The notes beneath the pieces are model-generated. The model saw only the letters and a program-made list of their open reading frames with translations. It did no database searches and had not been told where the DNA came from. Below are positions 15,380 to 24,280 of a stretch of DNA of 64,000 nucleotides, in pieces. Made by a program: the position numbers and the translations under genes. Each line of letters begins with the position of its first letter. Within the stretch, counting starts at the first letter, position 1. Source of the stretch: Bradyrhizobium erythrophlei (GTDB lineage: Bacteria; Pseudomonadota; Alphaproteobacteria; Rhizobiales; Xanthobacteraceae); NCBI RefSeq assembly GCF_900129505.1, contig NZ_LT670818.1, positions 4,249,001-4,313,000 on the forward strand. Reading direction: 5' to 3'.

Positions 15380-16198
15380 ATGACCGATATCTTTGATGAC
15401 GTGCGCGACCACTATCGCGCGACCGGCCTGACCGAGCGGCTGAAGACGGCGCTGATGGCCCTCGGATCGGAGGATCAGCGGCTCACGCCCGAGCAACTGG
15501 GCGCCCTCGACCAGTTTCACACCCGTGGGCTCGCAGCGACCGCCGAGCTTGCCAAGTTGGCTGGGATCAGCGCCGACATGTCGGTTCTTGATGTCGGTTC
15601 GGGCGTCGGCGGACCGGCGCGCTTTCTGGCTGCGACCTACGGCTGCCGGGTGACGGGCGTCGACCTCAGCGAGCCATTCGTGGATGCCGCGCGCTATCTG
15701 ACCGAGCGCACAGGCCTGACCGGGCAGGTCTCGTTCCAGACCGCCAGCGCGCTGGAGCTTCCGTTTGACGACGGCCGTTTCGACGTCGCGTTGCTGCAGC
15801 ACGTGGCGATGAACATCTCCGATCGGGCGCGGCTCTACCGCGAGACCCGTCGCGTGCTGAAGTCAGGCGGCAGATTCGCGACCTTCGACGTCGTATCAAA
15901 CGGCGATGAACCGCTTTATCCCGTGCCTTGGGCGCGGACGCCGGCGACGAGCTTTCTCATGACAGCTGCCGCGACACGCGAGGCGATCGAACAGGCCGGC
16001 TTTCGCACGCTGACATGGCAAGACGACACGGAGGCCGCCAAATCCTGGATCACTCAGTTGCGCGCATCGGGGCCGCCGCCCTCGCCAAATCTCGGCGTGG
16101 TGATGGGGCCGGACTTCGCGCAGCTCTCCGCCAATTTGGGACAAAATTTCCTGGAAAGCCGGATCGGCGTCCTGACCGCCGTGTTCGAGGCCCTGTGA
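15380..16198 (+). CDS. SAM-dependent methyltransferase, class I
   Basis: This is a 272-residue cytoplasmic methyltransferase. The SAM-binding motif I (MSVLDVGSGVGGPARFLA) lies at about residues 67-84, the acidic motif II in VTGVDLS, and the post-motif region in FDDGRFDVALLQHVAMNI. The overall form resembles UbiE/sarcosine-dimethylglycine-type small-molecule methyltransferases. The substrate is unknown; given the operon, a hydroxylated product of the hydrolases is possible. It starts 41 bases after the membrane protein gene. Confidence 0.85.
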   Translation: MTDIFDDVRDHYRATGLTERLKTALMALGSEDQRLTPEQLGALDQFHTRGLAATAELAKLAGISADMSVLDVGSGVGGPARFLAATYGCRVTGVDLSEPFVDAARYLTERTGLTGQVSFQTASALELPFDDGRFDVALLQHVAMNISDRARLYRETRRVLKSGGRFATFDVVSNGDEPLYPVPWARTPATSFLMTAAATREAIEQAGFRTLTWQDDTEAAKSWITQLRASGPPPSPNLGVVMGPDFAQLSANLGQNFLESRIGVLTAVFEAL

Positions 16199-16221
16199 AC
16201 GAACTGCTGATCGGAGGCCAA

Positions 16222-16722
16222 ATGTCCACGGAAACGCTGTTCCGAACCCATCTTGTTCTCGATTATGTCGCGTGGCTGCTCTGCTTCGGCGCGTACGTCT
16301 GGCCCTGGCTCAGGTCGATGGACCGGGTCGCAGCGCATAGCACCATTGCTACCCTACACAGCTTCCGCTTTTTCGGGCTCGTATTCATCCTTCCGGGTGT
16401 TGTAAGTCCCAACCTGCCCGCCGGATTCGCCATGTTCGCAGCCTACGGCGATTTTGCAACCTGGGTTCTGCCCATGTTGTCGCGTCTCACGGTGAGGATT
16501 CGCCCGCTCTTCTGGCCGTTCGTCCTCGCCTTAAATCTCGTGGGCGCGGTCGACCTCATCGTCGACTATTACAACGCCATCCAGGTCGGCCTTCCCGCGC
16601 ATGCGGAGTGGCTGAACGCCACCTACGCGATCCCGATCATCTACGTACCGCTGCTGATGATTGCGCACATCGCCGCATTCTATTTGCTGGTGCGAGCATC
16701 GCAACGGCAAGCAGCGGCGTAG
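16222..16722 (+). CDS. four-helix inner-membrane protein
   Basis: This is a 166-residue membrane protein with about four helices (LVLDYVAWLLCFGAYVWPWL, FFGLVFILPGVV, FVLALNLVGAVDLIVDYY, IPIIYVPLLMIAHIAAFYLL). No known catalytic motif. ATG 16222 is preceded by CGGAGG at correct spacing, 23 bases after the methyltransferase stop. The co-occurrence of two polytopic proteins with hydrolases suggests membrane-associated substrate handling; inference only. Confidence 0.75.
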   Translation: MSTETLFRTHLVLDYVAWLLCFGAYVWPWLRSMDRVAAHSTIATLHSFRFFGLVFILPGVVSPNLPAGFAMFAAYGDFATWVLPMLSRLTVRIRPLFWPFVLALNLVGAVDLIVDYYNAIQVGLPAHAEWLNATYAIPIIYVPLLMIAHIAAFYLLVRASQRQAAA

Positions 16723-16760
16723 GACGATGCTGCATACACCCAAAAAGCAGGAGCCCTAAT

Positions 16761-17768
16761 ATGCTGGATCTGGTTAGCACAGTTACCGACCCGGCCGCCT
16801 ACTCGGGCCCGACCGCGTCTGCTCAAGTGTGGTTCGCTGGTGGTGAGCGCGTCGGCTACGACCCCGGGGCCCACGCTATCGTTGCGGCGCAAGGCGCGCC
16901 GCTCAATATTTTCTTGAGGCGCGAGGGAGATCTTGCGCACGCCGTCTCCTTCCTGCCGGGATTCCCCGATGGCTCCTTCGGGTGGGCAAAGGTTCAGCCG
17001 CATTTGCCGAGCGCGGTCGATATGCCGAAACTCTTCGTCGAGTATGTCGGCATGGGCGATAGCGACAAGCCAAAGGACTATGCCTATTCCACAGCGGAAC
17101 GCACGGATCTCCTCGAAGCGATCTGGCGTGATATCTCAGTTCGGTCGACGACATTGGTCGCCTTCGACTTTTCCTCGCTTGTCGTCTTGGAGCACTTGCG
17201 ACGCCGGCTTGAGCGCTCAGAGCGGGGCGAACCCGTGGGCGGGCCAGACATACGCGGCGTTTTCATCTTCAATGGAGGACTATTCACGGACGGGCACTCC
17301 CACCCATGGTACACCACGCCGATCTTGCGCCGCCTCCCCACCCGGGCCCGTCAGCGCGTGGGGCGCTCCTTCACCCTGTTCAAGATGATGGTGGGGGCGA
17401 TGTGGTCCCAAGGCCATCAGGTAACTGATGCCGAGGTCCGCGAACTTCACGGCGTCCTGGATCGCCACGATGGCTTGTTCTACCTCGCGGCCGCAGCGGG
17501 CTTCGTTGCCGATCACAAAGCGCAAGGCGATCGGCTCGACTTTGGCCGCCTCTTCAGGGTTTATCGAGACCAGTTCCCGTTCCTCGTCGGCGGCAGTAGC
17601 GAAGATGCCTTTGAGCATCGGCAGGTCGATCTCGCGCACGAACGACTGGGAAAACTCGGCCTTCGGATCGAGCGGTTGCCCGGCGGTCACCTCACCACGA
17701 ATGAGCAGCCGGAAGCCCTGGCCGCCTTGATCGCGAAGTTCGAGCGAGGATTTACAAGAACGCCGTAA
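16761..17768 (+). CDS. alpha/beta hydrolase, haloalkane-dehalogenase-like
   Basis: This is a 335-residue alpha/beta hydrolase. The probable nucleophile is Asp136 in VAFDFSSLVVLEHL, where esterases would have Ser, so it belongs with dehalogenases and epoxide hydrolases. The oxyanion region is FLPGFPDGSFGW; the general-base His lies in LPGGHLTTNEQP near the C-terminus. ATG 16761 follows AGGAG. No signal peptide, so it acts in the cytoplasm, unlike the first hydrolase of the operon. Whether it is a dehalogenase or an epoxide hydrolase cannot be told by eye. Confidence 0.8.
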   Translation: MLDLVSTVTDPAAYSGPTASAQVWFAGGERVGYDPGAHAIVAAQGAPLNIFLRREGDLAHAVSFLPGFPDGSFGWAKVQPHLPSAVDMPKLFVEYVGMGDSDKPKDYAYSTAERTDLLEAIWRDISVRSTTLVAFDFSSLVVLEHLRRRLERSERGEPVGGPDIRGVFIFNGGLFTDGHSHPWYTTPILRRLPTRARQRVGRSFTLFKMMVGAMWSQGHQVTDAEVRELHGVLDRHDGLFYLAAAAGFVADHKAQGDRLDFGRLFRVYRDQFPFLVGGSSEDAFEHRQVDLAHERLGKLGLRIERLPGGHLTTNEQPEALAALIAKFERGFTRTP

Positions 17769-18194
17769 CCGCGATCCGCTATTTCCGCTCGGCGCAGTGC
17801 GCGCTGATCAAGGCGCCACCGGCTGATGCAAAGCGGAAGGTGGATTTCGAGCCCGCCAAGGGCAGCTTCTGGTGCGAAGCGGACTTTGGTCGGTCTGATT
17901 CATCGATGGTGTCAAAGTTGTAGTTGGCGACTCGAAGGCATCACGACCTGCGGGCGGACCGGATTGCGTGGACAAGCGCCTGTTTGACCGTAAGAGCGGT
18001 AAGATCCCAGTAAACCCGAAAACCAATCGGCTGATGCCGGAACCTCTGGTGCAGAAAAAGGTATCGACGCCGTGATTTGAAGGTTGCTGACAGTGCTGAA
18101 GCTCTCGCGATGCTCTTCTGGGCGACCTGCCATTCAGATGAATCGAGCAATGCCTTCATTGGAAGGGGGCGGCTTGGCTCGAGGGAGCGGCCGG
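17769..18194. other. intergenic stretch with coding debris
   Basis: No intact gene. One rightward frame near 17970-18077 reads VDKRLFDRKSGKIPVNPK and ends soon after; it looks like a short piece of a larger mobile-element or phage-type protein but cannot be assigned. No terminator hairpin was recognised. Confidence 0.35.
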
Positions 18195-18683
18195 CTATCT
18201 CGTCCTTGGAATGGTCTCCGCAGTTGAGGATTTCCGCGCACCCGGTCCAGGATGCACATGCACGGACTTCGCCGAAAGCGGCTCGCCGCATTCCGAGCAG
18301 ACCATCACGGGGTCAAACATATGCCCGCAGTTCTTGTGCTGGTGCAGCATCGGTCGTCCCCGCGAATCCACCATGTGGACATTGCCCCAATGCACGATCG
18401 ACATGATGATCGGATAGAGGTCGAGGCCCTTCTGCGTCAGGATGTATTCGTAGCGCTTGGGTGATTCCTGGTAGGGAATCCGCCGCAACACGCCGAACCG
18501 GACCAGCTTCTTCAGCCGTTCGGCAAGCAGATGGCGAGTGATGCCGAGCGAGGCCTGGAACGCCTCGAACCGGCGTTTGCGCAGAAAACATTCGCGCAGG
18601 ATCAACAGGCTCCAGCGGTCGCCGATCACCGCCACGGTGCGGGCCAGCGAGCACGGCTCCTCTTCAAGCGTGTCCCATTTCAT
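18195..18683 (-). CDS. HxlR-family transcriptional regulator with C-terminal zinc-binding tail
   Basis: This is a 162-residue regulator. The HxlR winged helix occupies about residues 10-100 (CSLARTVAVIGDRWSLLILR, ITRHLLAERLKKLVRFGVL). The extra C-terminal segment carries CGHMFDPVMVCSECGEPL, a probable zinc ribbon, which some HxlR proteins possess. The family binds palindromic operators, often repressing until an aromatic or oxidised signal is sensed. It diverges from the ten-gene degradation operon; a palindrome at 18804-18820 lies between them. Either of two adjacent ATGs may be the start. Confidence 0.9.
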   Translation of the reverse strand: MKWDTLEEEPCSLARTVAVIGDRWSLLILRECFLRKRRFEAFQASLGITRHLLAERLKKLVRFGVLRRIPYQESPKRYEYILTQKGLDLYPIIMSIVHWGNVHMVDSRGRPMLHQHKNCGHMFDPVMVCSECGEPLSAKSVHVHPGPGARKSSTAETIPRTR

Positions 18684-18798
18684 CAACGTCTCCAGTCACC
18701 TGCTGCCGCGAGGCGAAGCATGTTCCATTCTAATTCGGTACTAACTTTTATTCAACCTCGTCAAACTTCTTTGTGAAATGTGGCCTATCTGATAGATA

Positions 18799-18827
18799 TT
18801 GACAGTTCTAAAATAGAACTTTAAGGC
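18799..18827 (+). promoter_or_regulatory. promoter and palindromic operator candidate
   Basis: TTGACA at 18799-18804 is a good -35 element. It runs straight into AGTTCTAAAATAGAACT (18804-18820), a perfect 7-bp inverted repeat around AAA. A weak -10 (TAAGGC) would follow about 17 bases after the -35. A regulator bound here would block polymerase. Most likely ligand is the HxlR protein encoded divergently. Confidence 0.55.
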
Positions 18828-18882
18828 AATATCCGGCAATGAACGGCTGGTTCATTGGTTTCCCCAGGAAAGGCGCTCTGCG

Positions 18883-19521
18883 ATGGCTGCTCCGCTCAAG
18901 GTCGAGTTCCACTTCGATTTCGGCAGTCCTAATGCCTATCTTGCCGAGCTCGTGCTGCCTGCCATCGAGCAGCGCACGGGCGTCAAGTTCGACCACGTCC
19001 CGGTGCTGCTCGGCGGCGTCTACAAGGCGACCGGCAACATGTCTCCCGCCGACTCGCTGCGCGGGATCAAAAACAAGCCGGAATACAACGAGCTCGAGAC
19101 ACAACGCTTCCTGCGTCGCCACAACATCACGAAATTCAGGTCGAACCCGTTCTTCCCGGTGAACACCCTGATGCTGATGCGCGGCGTCGTCGCTGCCGAG
19201 TTCGAAGGCCTGTTCCGGCCCTATTTCCGCGCCGCCTATGACCACATGTGGGTTGAGCCCAAGAAGATGGACGATCCGCAGGTTTTCCGCGATGCCTTCC
19301 TGACTTCGGGCCTCGACATCGATCGCATCATCGCCCGTGCCCAGCAGGACGACGTCAAGAAGAAGCTGATCGAGAACACCAACAGCGCGGTAGCGCGCGG
19401 CACGTTCGGCTCCCCGACCTTCTTCGTCGGCAACGAGATCTATTTCGGCAAGGACAGCCTGCGCGACGTCGAGGAAGAAATCATCGCGCAACAGGCCGCG
19501 GCGCGGCGCAAGACTGCATGA
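18883..19521 (+). CDS. 2-hydroxychromene-2-carboxylate isomerase-like (DsbA/GST-kappa fold)
   Basis: This is a 212-residue DsbA-like thioredoxin-fold protein. The motif FHFDFGSPNAYL with Ser15 replaces the CxxC of true DsbA and marks the HCCA isomerase/kappa-GST branch, which uses glutathione to isomerise aromatic ring-cleavage products. FGSPTFFVG near residue 178 is the cis-Pro loop. It is the first gene of the HxlR-flanked operon, suggesting an aromatic or cyclic substrate, although the rest of the operon is beta-oxidation-like. Confidence 0.8.
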   Translation: MAAPLKVEFHFDFGSPNAYLAELVLPAIEQRTGVKFDHVPVLLGGVYKATGNMSPADSLRGIKNKPEYNELETQRFLRRHNITKFRSNPFFPVNTLMLMRGVVAAEFEGLFRPYFRAAYDHMWVEPKKMDDPQVFRDAFLTSGLDIDRIIARAQQDDVKKKLIENTNSAVARGTFGSPTFFVGNEIYFGKDSLRDVEEEIIAQQAAARRKTA

Positions 19522-19586
19522 GCGTGCCCTAGCATCGAGAGCAAACCGAGCCCGGACAAGGGCCCTTGCAGCGGGAGGTGTCATTG

Positions 19587-21131
19587 GTGAGTTGGCAGCA
19601 GGCGGCAGCCGAGATTCTGAATGTGTTGCCGAGCCGCATCCATGAGGTAATGGATCCGCATGTAGCCGCCACGCCCGACCGGGTAGCGCTGATCGACGAC
19701 AACGAGACCCTAACCTATCGCGAGCTCGATCGTGTGGTTCAGGGCACGGCGGATGCGCTGCGCGCACTCGGCATCCGCGCCGGCGACCGCATGATGATCG
19801 TCAGCGAGAACTCGATTCCGCTCGCGTGTCTGCTCCTGGCCGCAAGCCGCCTCGATGCCTGGACGATTGTTGCTAATCCGCGGCTGTCGCCGCGCGAATT
19901 AGATCAGATCAGTGATCACAGCGGCGCCCGGCGCATGTTCTTCACGGTTGAGGTCTCGGAAGAAGCGGCCGCGCACGCGGCGCGTTACGGCGCGCCGGCG
20001 CAGGATGTTGGGCCGCTCTACGGCATCGGCGTTTCCGTGCTGAACAAAGCGACGCAGCCCGAGGCGGTCGAGGCTGATGGCGCAAGTCAGGTCGCGGTCC
20101 TCATCTACACCTCCGGCACGACCGGAATGCCGAAGGGCGTCATGCTCACGCACCGGAACCTGCTGTTCTCGGCGCAAACCACGGCGAACTTGCGCAATAT
20201 GACGGCGCAGGACGTACAGTATTGCGTGCTACCGATCTCGCACATCGTCGGCATCTCGCTGTTGACGATGACGCTGATGGTCGGCGCGGTGACACGGCTG
20301 GTCAGCAGGTATAACCCGGCCGCGCTTGCCAAAGCGCTGGCCGAAGAAGGCGTCACGCTCTTGAATGGCGTGCCCGCCACCTATCAGCGCCTGCTGGAAT
20401 ACAAGCAGATGGCGGGCTTGCCGAAGCTAGAGCGCGGCGCGCTGCGCCTGATGAGCGTCGCCGGCGCGCCGCTTGATCTCGAGCTCAAGGAGCGGGTGGA
20501 GAAGGAACTCGGACTTCCTTTGTCCAACGCGTTTGGCATCACCGAATGCTCGCCGGGGATTTCCGGTGTCCGTCCGGAGGCGACGCGCAGCGACAATTCG
20601 GTCGGCACCCTAGTGCCGGGCGTCGAGGCCAGGATTGTCGGCCGCGACGGCGCCGTGGTGGCGAACGGCGAGATCGGCGAATTGCACGTCCGCGGACCGA
20701 ATGTGATGCGCGGCTATTACCGGGCGCCCGACCTCACGGCGAAAGCGATTGATCCTGACGGCTGGTTCAACAGCGGCGACCTCGCGCGCTTCGAAGCCGA
20801 TGCGTTGTTCATCGTTGGCCGCACCAAGGAGATGATCATCCGTTCCGGCTTCAACGTCTATCCGGCCGAGGTTGAGGCGGTGCTGAGCACTCATTCCGCG
20901 GTGGTGCAATGCGCTGTGGTCGGACGGCCGGTCGAGGGCAATGAAGAGATCGTGGCCTTCGTCCAGCTGCTGAAGGGTTCCAAGGCTACCGCGCAGGACC
21001 TCATGGCTCATGTCGCGCCGCGGCTCACCTCCTACAAGCGGCCATCCGAGATCATTCTCATGGACGCACTGCCCGCCACCTCGACGGGCAAACTCTTGAA
21101 GCACAAGCTGGCGGAGTCGCTGCGCAACTGA
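19587..21131 (+). CDS. AMP-forming acyl-CoA ligase
   Basis: This ~514-residue enzyme activates a carboxylic acid to its CoA thioester with ATP. The AMP-binding P-loop is IYTSGTTGMPKGVMLTHRN; later motifs are GITECSPG, the GWFNSGDLARF region and the C-terminal hinge-lysine region (TSTGKLLKHKL). GTG 19587 is preferred because GGGAGGTG precedes it. It would provide the CoA ester consumed by the dehydrogenases downstream. The substrate acid is unknown. Confidence 0.85.
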   Translation: MSWQQAAAEILNVLPSRIHEVMDPHVAATPDRVALIDDNETLTYRELDRVVQGTADALRALGIRAGDRMMIVSENSIPLACLLLAASRLDAWTIVANPRLSPRELDQISDHSGARRMFFTVEVSEEAAAHAARYGAPAQDVGPLYGIGVSVLNKATQPEAVEADGASQVAVLIYTSGTTGMPKGVMLTHRNLLFSAQTTANLRNMTAQDVQYCVLPISHIVGISLLTMTLMVGAVTRLVSRYNPAALAKALAEEGVTLLNGVPATYQRLLEYKQMAGLPKLERGALRLMSVAGAPLDLELKERVEKELGLPLSNAFGITECSPGISGVRPEATRSDNSVGTLVPGVEARIVGRDGAVVANGEIGELHVRGPNVMRGYYRAPDLTAKAIDPDGWFNSGDLARFEADALFIVGRTKEMIIRSGFNVYPAEVEAVLSTHSAVVQCAVVGRPVEGNEEIVAFVQLLKGSKATAQDLMAHVAPRLTSYKRPSEIILMDALPATSTGKLLKHKLAESLRN

Positions 21132-21180
21132 AGCGGGCGAGATCGCTTCACCACTCACTTTGCAAAGCCGGAGAAGACCC

Positions 21181-21918
21181 TTGCAGAAGAGAAACAGAAC
21201 GGTCGCGGTGATCGGCGCCGGCGACTTTATCGGCGGCGAGATCGCCAAGAAGTTCGCCTCCGAAGGCTTCACCATCTTCGCTGGCCGCCGTAACGGCGCC
21301 AAGCTGGAGCCGCTGGTCAAGGAGATCGAGGCCGCTGGCGGCGAGATCCACGCCCGTTCGCTCGACGCGCGCAAGGAAGAAGAGATCATCTCCTTCCTTA
21401 ACGATGCCGAGAAGCACGCGCCGATGGAGGTCTGCATCTTCAACATCGGCGCCAACGTCAACTTCCCGATCCTTGAGACCACCGAGCGCGTGTTCCGGAA
21501 AGTTTGGGAAATGGCATGCTATTCCGGCTTCCTTGCCGGGCGCGAGGCGGCGCGGCTGATGCTGGCGCGCGGCGGCGGCAACATCTTCTTCACCGGAGCC
21601 ACCGCGTCCTTGCGCGGTGGTAGCGGCTTTGCGGCATTTGCCAGTGCCAAGTTCGGCCTTCGCGCGGTGGCGCAGGCGATGGCGCGCGAATTAGGGCCGA
21701 AGAACATCCATGTCGCGCACCTCATCATCGACTCCGGGGTCGATACGGAATGGGTGCGTCAGCGCCGCATCGAGGCGCTCGGCCCCAATGCGCTCGATGA
21801 TCCCGACCTGCTGATGCCGCCGTCCTCGGTCGCAACATCCTACTGGCAGCTCTACCAGCAGCCGAAGAGCGCCTGGACCTTCGAGTTGGAAATCCGTCCC
21901 TTCGGCGAAAAGTGGTAG
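21181..21918 (+). CDS. atypical short-chain dehydrogenase, catalytic Tyr replaced by Phe
   Basis: This is a 245-residue SDR-fold protein. The glycine-rich loop is non-canonical (GAGDFIGGEIAKKF). Ser143 is present, but the active-site Tyr is Phe153 in GFAAFASAKF with Lys157 retained. A known SDR subgroup (SDR_c10 in conserved-domain classification) has just this replacement. It may be a weak reductase, a binding protein or a hydratase-like partner. TTG 21181 follows GGAGAAG. A second Phe-type SDR ends the same operon (28195-28896); both end FGE(K/N)W. Confidence 0.8.
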   Translation: MQKRNRTVAVIGAGDFIGGEIAKKFASEGFTIFAGRRNGAKLEPLVKEIEAAGGEIHARSLDARKEEEIISFLNDAEKHAPMEVCIFNIGANVNFPILETTERVFRKVWEMACYSGFLAGREAARLMLARGGGNIFFTGATASLRGGSGFAAFASAKFGLRAVAQAMARELGPKNIHVAHLIIDSGVDTEWVRQRRIEALGPNALDDPDLLMPPSSVATSYWQLYQQPKSAWTFELEIRPFGEKW

Positions 21919-21930
21919 GGAGCATCCCCG

Positions 21931-23112
21931 ATGGAACTGGTGCTGTCTCCGGAAGACGCGGCATTTCGCGACGAGGTGCGCACATTCATCGCTGAAAATT
22001 ACCCGGCGGAGATGCGTGTTGCCAATCCTGAGACCGACTTGAGCAAGGAGCAGATGCTGCTGTGGCATCGCATCCTGCACAAGAAGGGCTGGATCGCGCC
22101 GCTCTGGCCAAAGGACTATGGCGGTCCCGGCTGGTCGATCACCAGGCGCTTCATCTTCGAACAAGAGACGACGCGCGCCGGCACGTTGCCGCCACTGGCG
22201 TTCAGCGTCACCATGGTCGGCCCCGTGATCTATACGTTCGGCAATGAGGCGCAGAAGAAGAAGTTTCTGCCGCGCATCCTGTCCGGCGAGGACTGGTGGT
22301 GCCAGGGCTATTCCGAGCCCGGCTCGGGCTCCGACCTCGCCACCGTCCGCACTAAGGCGGTGCGCGCCGGCGACCATTACATCGTCAACGGCCACAAGAC
22401 CTGGACCACGCTGGCCCAGCACGCCGACTGGATCTTCTGCCTGGTTCGCACCGATTCATCAGCCAAGCCACAGTCGGGTATCTCCTTCCTGTTGATCGAC
22501 ATGAAGACGCCGGGCGTCTCCGTGCGGCCGATCATCACGATTGACGGCTCTCACGAGGTCAACGACGTCATCCTTGATGACGTCCGCGTGCCGGTCGAGA
22601 ACCTGATCGGCGAAGAGAACAAGGGCTGGACCTACGCGAAATTCCTTCTCGGCAATGAGCGCACCAGCATGGCCGGGATCGGCCGCTCGACCCGCTACAT
22701 CGAGCGGTTGAAGAAGATCGTGAAGGCCGAGATCCCGGAAGACGATCCCGCCCATCTCGAATTCATCCGGGACATTGCCCGCGTCGAGCTCGACGTGCTT
22801 GCGTTGGAGGCGACCGAGCTTCGCGTCGTCGCACAGATGGCGCGCGGCATCGATCCGGGGCCGGCGGCATCGCTGTTCAAGATCCGTGGCACGGAAATCT
22901 TCCAAAACATCACAGAGCTGACCCACCGCGCGATCGGCAATTACGGGCTTGCGATCCGCGAGCACCCAGTCAGCGCCAACCACTTCATGCCGGGTCCGGA
23001 CTACGGCCACACCGCGTCGGAGAAGTATCTCAACTCGCGCAAGCTCAGCATCTACGGTGGGTCGAACGAGATCCAGCGCAACATCATCGCCAAAGCGGTA
23101 CTCGGTCTCTAG
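21931..23112 (+). CDS. acyl-CoA dehydrogenase
   Basis: This is a 393-residue FAD enzyme introducing a double bond next to the CoA thioester. Seen: QGYSEPGSGSDLATVRTKA (flavin/substrate-binding signature), NERTSMAGIGRS, and the C-terminal YGGSNEIQRNIIAKAVLG. It begins 12 bases after the SDR gene. Together with the next gene it probably forms a heteromeric dehydrogenase: paired acyl-CoA dehydrogenase genes of this kind encode alpha2beta2 enzymes in steroid and cyclic-acid catabolism. The pairing here is inferred from adjacency. Confidence 0.9.
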   Translation: MELVLSPEDAAFRDEVRTFIAENYPAEMRVANPETDLSKEQMLLWHRILHKKGWIAPLWPKDYGGPGWSITRRFIFEQETTRAGTLPPLAFSVTMVGPVIYTFGNEAQKKKFLPRILSGEDWWCQGYSEPGSGSDLATVRTKAVRAGDHYIVNGHKTWTTLAQHADWIFCLVRTDSSAKPQSGISFLLIDMKTPGVSVRPIITIDGSHEVNDVILDDVRVPVENLIGEENKGWTYAKFLLGNERTSMAGIGRSTRYIERLKKIVKAEIPEDDPAHLEFIRDIARVELDVLALEATELRVVAQMARGIDPGPAASLFKIRGTEIFQNITELTHRAIGNYGLAIREHPVSANHFMPGPDYGHTASEKYLNSRKLSIYGGSNEIQRNIIAKAVLGL

Positions 23113-23135
23113 CAACAGCGCAACGAGAGGATCGG

Positions 23136-24266
23136 ATGGATATCCAGTTCACGGAAGAGCAGGAATTGTTGCGATCCAGCGTTCAGCGCCTGCTGCACGA
23201 TCAGTATGGTTTCGACGCGCGCCGCAAGATCGTCGCGAGCGAAGAGGGCTTCAGCCGCAAACAATGGCAGGCCTTCGCCGAGCTCGGCCTGTTCGCGGCG
23301 CCGTTCTCCGAGGGCGTCGGCGGGCTCGGCGGCGTGCCGCTGTCGGCCATGATCATCATGCAGGAATTCGGCCGTCACCTTGTGGTCGAGCCGTTCGTGG
23401 AGACGATCGTGCTCGCCGGTGGCCTGATCGAACAGATGGGATCGGAGGAGCAGAAGCAGGCCTTCATTCCCGACATCATCGCGGGAGCGAAGATCTGGGC
23501 CCTTGCCTGGACCGAAAAGGGCTCGCGCTTCGATCTCGCGACTGTTACGACCACGGCGCGCAGCGATGGCCAGGAATACGTCCTGAATGGCGAGAAGACG
23601 GCCGTGATCGCGGCGCCCTGGGCAGATTATTTGATCGTTTCTGCGCGCACCTCAGGCCACCGCCACGATCGCGGCGGTGTCAGCCTGTTCGTGGTCGATC
23701 GCCGCGCCGCCAATCTGGATCTGCAGAGCTTCAAGACCATCGATGGTCGCCGTGCCGCTGAAGTCAACCTGCGTGATGTCCGCGGCCAGTTGCTCGGGCG
23801 AGAAGGCGAGGGTGTCATGGCGTTGGAGGCATGCCGCGACCGGGCTATCGGCGCGCTTTGCGCCGAAGTGGTCGGAGCGATCGGTGAACTGAATTCAGCG
23901 ACGCTGGAGTACTCAAAGACGCGAAGGCAGTTCGGCGTCACGATCGGCTCGTTCCAGGTGCTGCAGCACCGGATGGTCGACATGTTCATTGCGCACCAGG
24001 AAGCGCTCTCCCTGATGCAGCATCTCAATCTCAGCCTCGGCACCGCCGACCCCGGCGTTTCGCGCCTTGCGTCCGGCGCCAAGTCGAAGATCGGGTATGC
24101 CGGCAGGTTTATCGCCGATCAGGCGGTCCGGCTTCACGGAGGTATGGGCATGACCGACGAACTAAATGTCGGCCATTACTTCAAACGCATTTCCTCCATC
24201 AACATCCAGTTCGGAGATCCCGCCTACCACGTGCTGCGCTACGCCCAGCTCGACACGGCGGCTTAA
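23136..24266 (+). CDS. acyl-CoA dehydrogenase, second subunit type
   Basis: This is a 376-residue acyl-CoA dehydrogenase homologue, divergent from its neighbour. The fold is recognisable (WALAWTEKGSRFDLATVTT, LEYSKTRRQFGVTIGSFQVL, LHGGMGMTDELNVGHYFKR). The glycine/serine-rich flavin loop is weaker (EKGSRFDLA), as in the non-catalytic partners of heteromeric dehydrogenases. It starts 23 bases downstream of the first dehydrogenase. Which subunit carries the catalytic Glu cannot be decided without alignment. Confidence 0.85.
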   Translation: MDIQFTEEQELLRSSVQRLLHDQYGFDARRKIVASEEGFSRKQWQAFAELGLFAAPFSEGVGGLGGVPLSAMIIMQEFGRHLVVEPFVETIVLAGGLIEQMGSEEQKQAFIPDIIAGAKIWALAWTEKGSRFDLATVTTTARSDGQEYVLNGEKTAVIAAPWADYLIVSARTSGHRHDRGGVSLFVVDRRAANLDLQSFKTIDGRRAAEVNLRDVRGQLLGREGEGVMALEACRDRAIGALCAEVVGAIGELNSATLEYSKTRRQFGVTIGSFQVLQHRMVDMFIAHQEALSLMQHLNLSLGTADPGVSRLASGAKSKIGYAGRFIADQAVRLHGGMGMTDELNVGHYFKRISSINIQFGDPAYHVLRYAQLDTAA

Positions 24267-24280
24267 GCAGAGAGGCAAAT

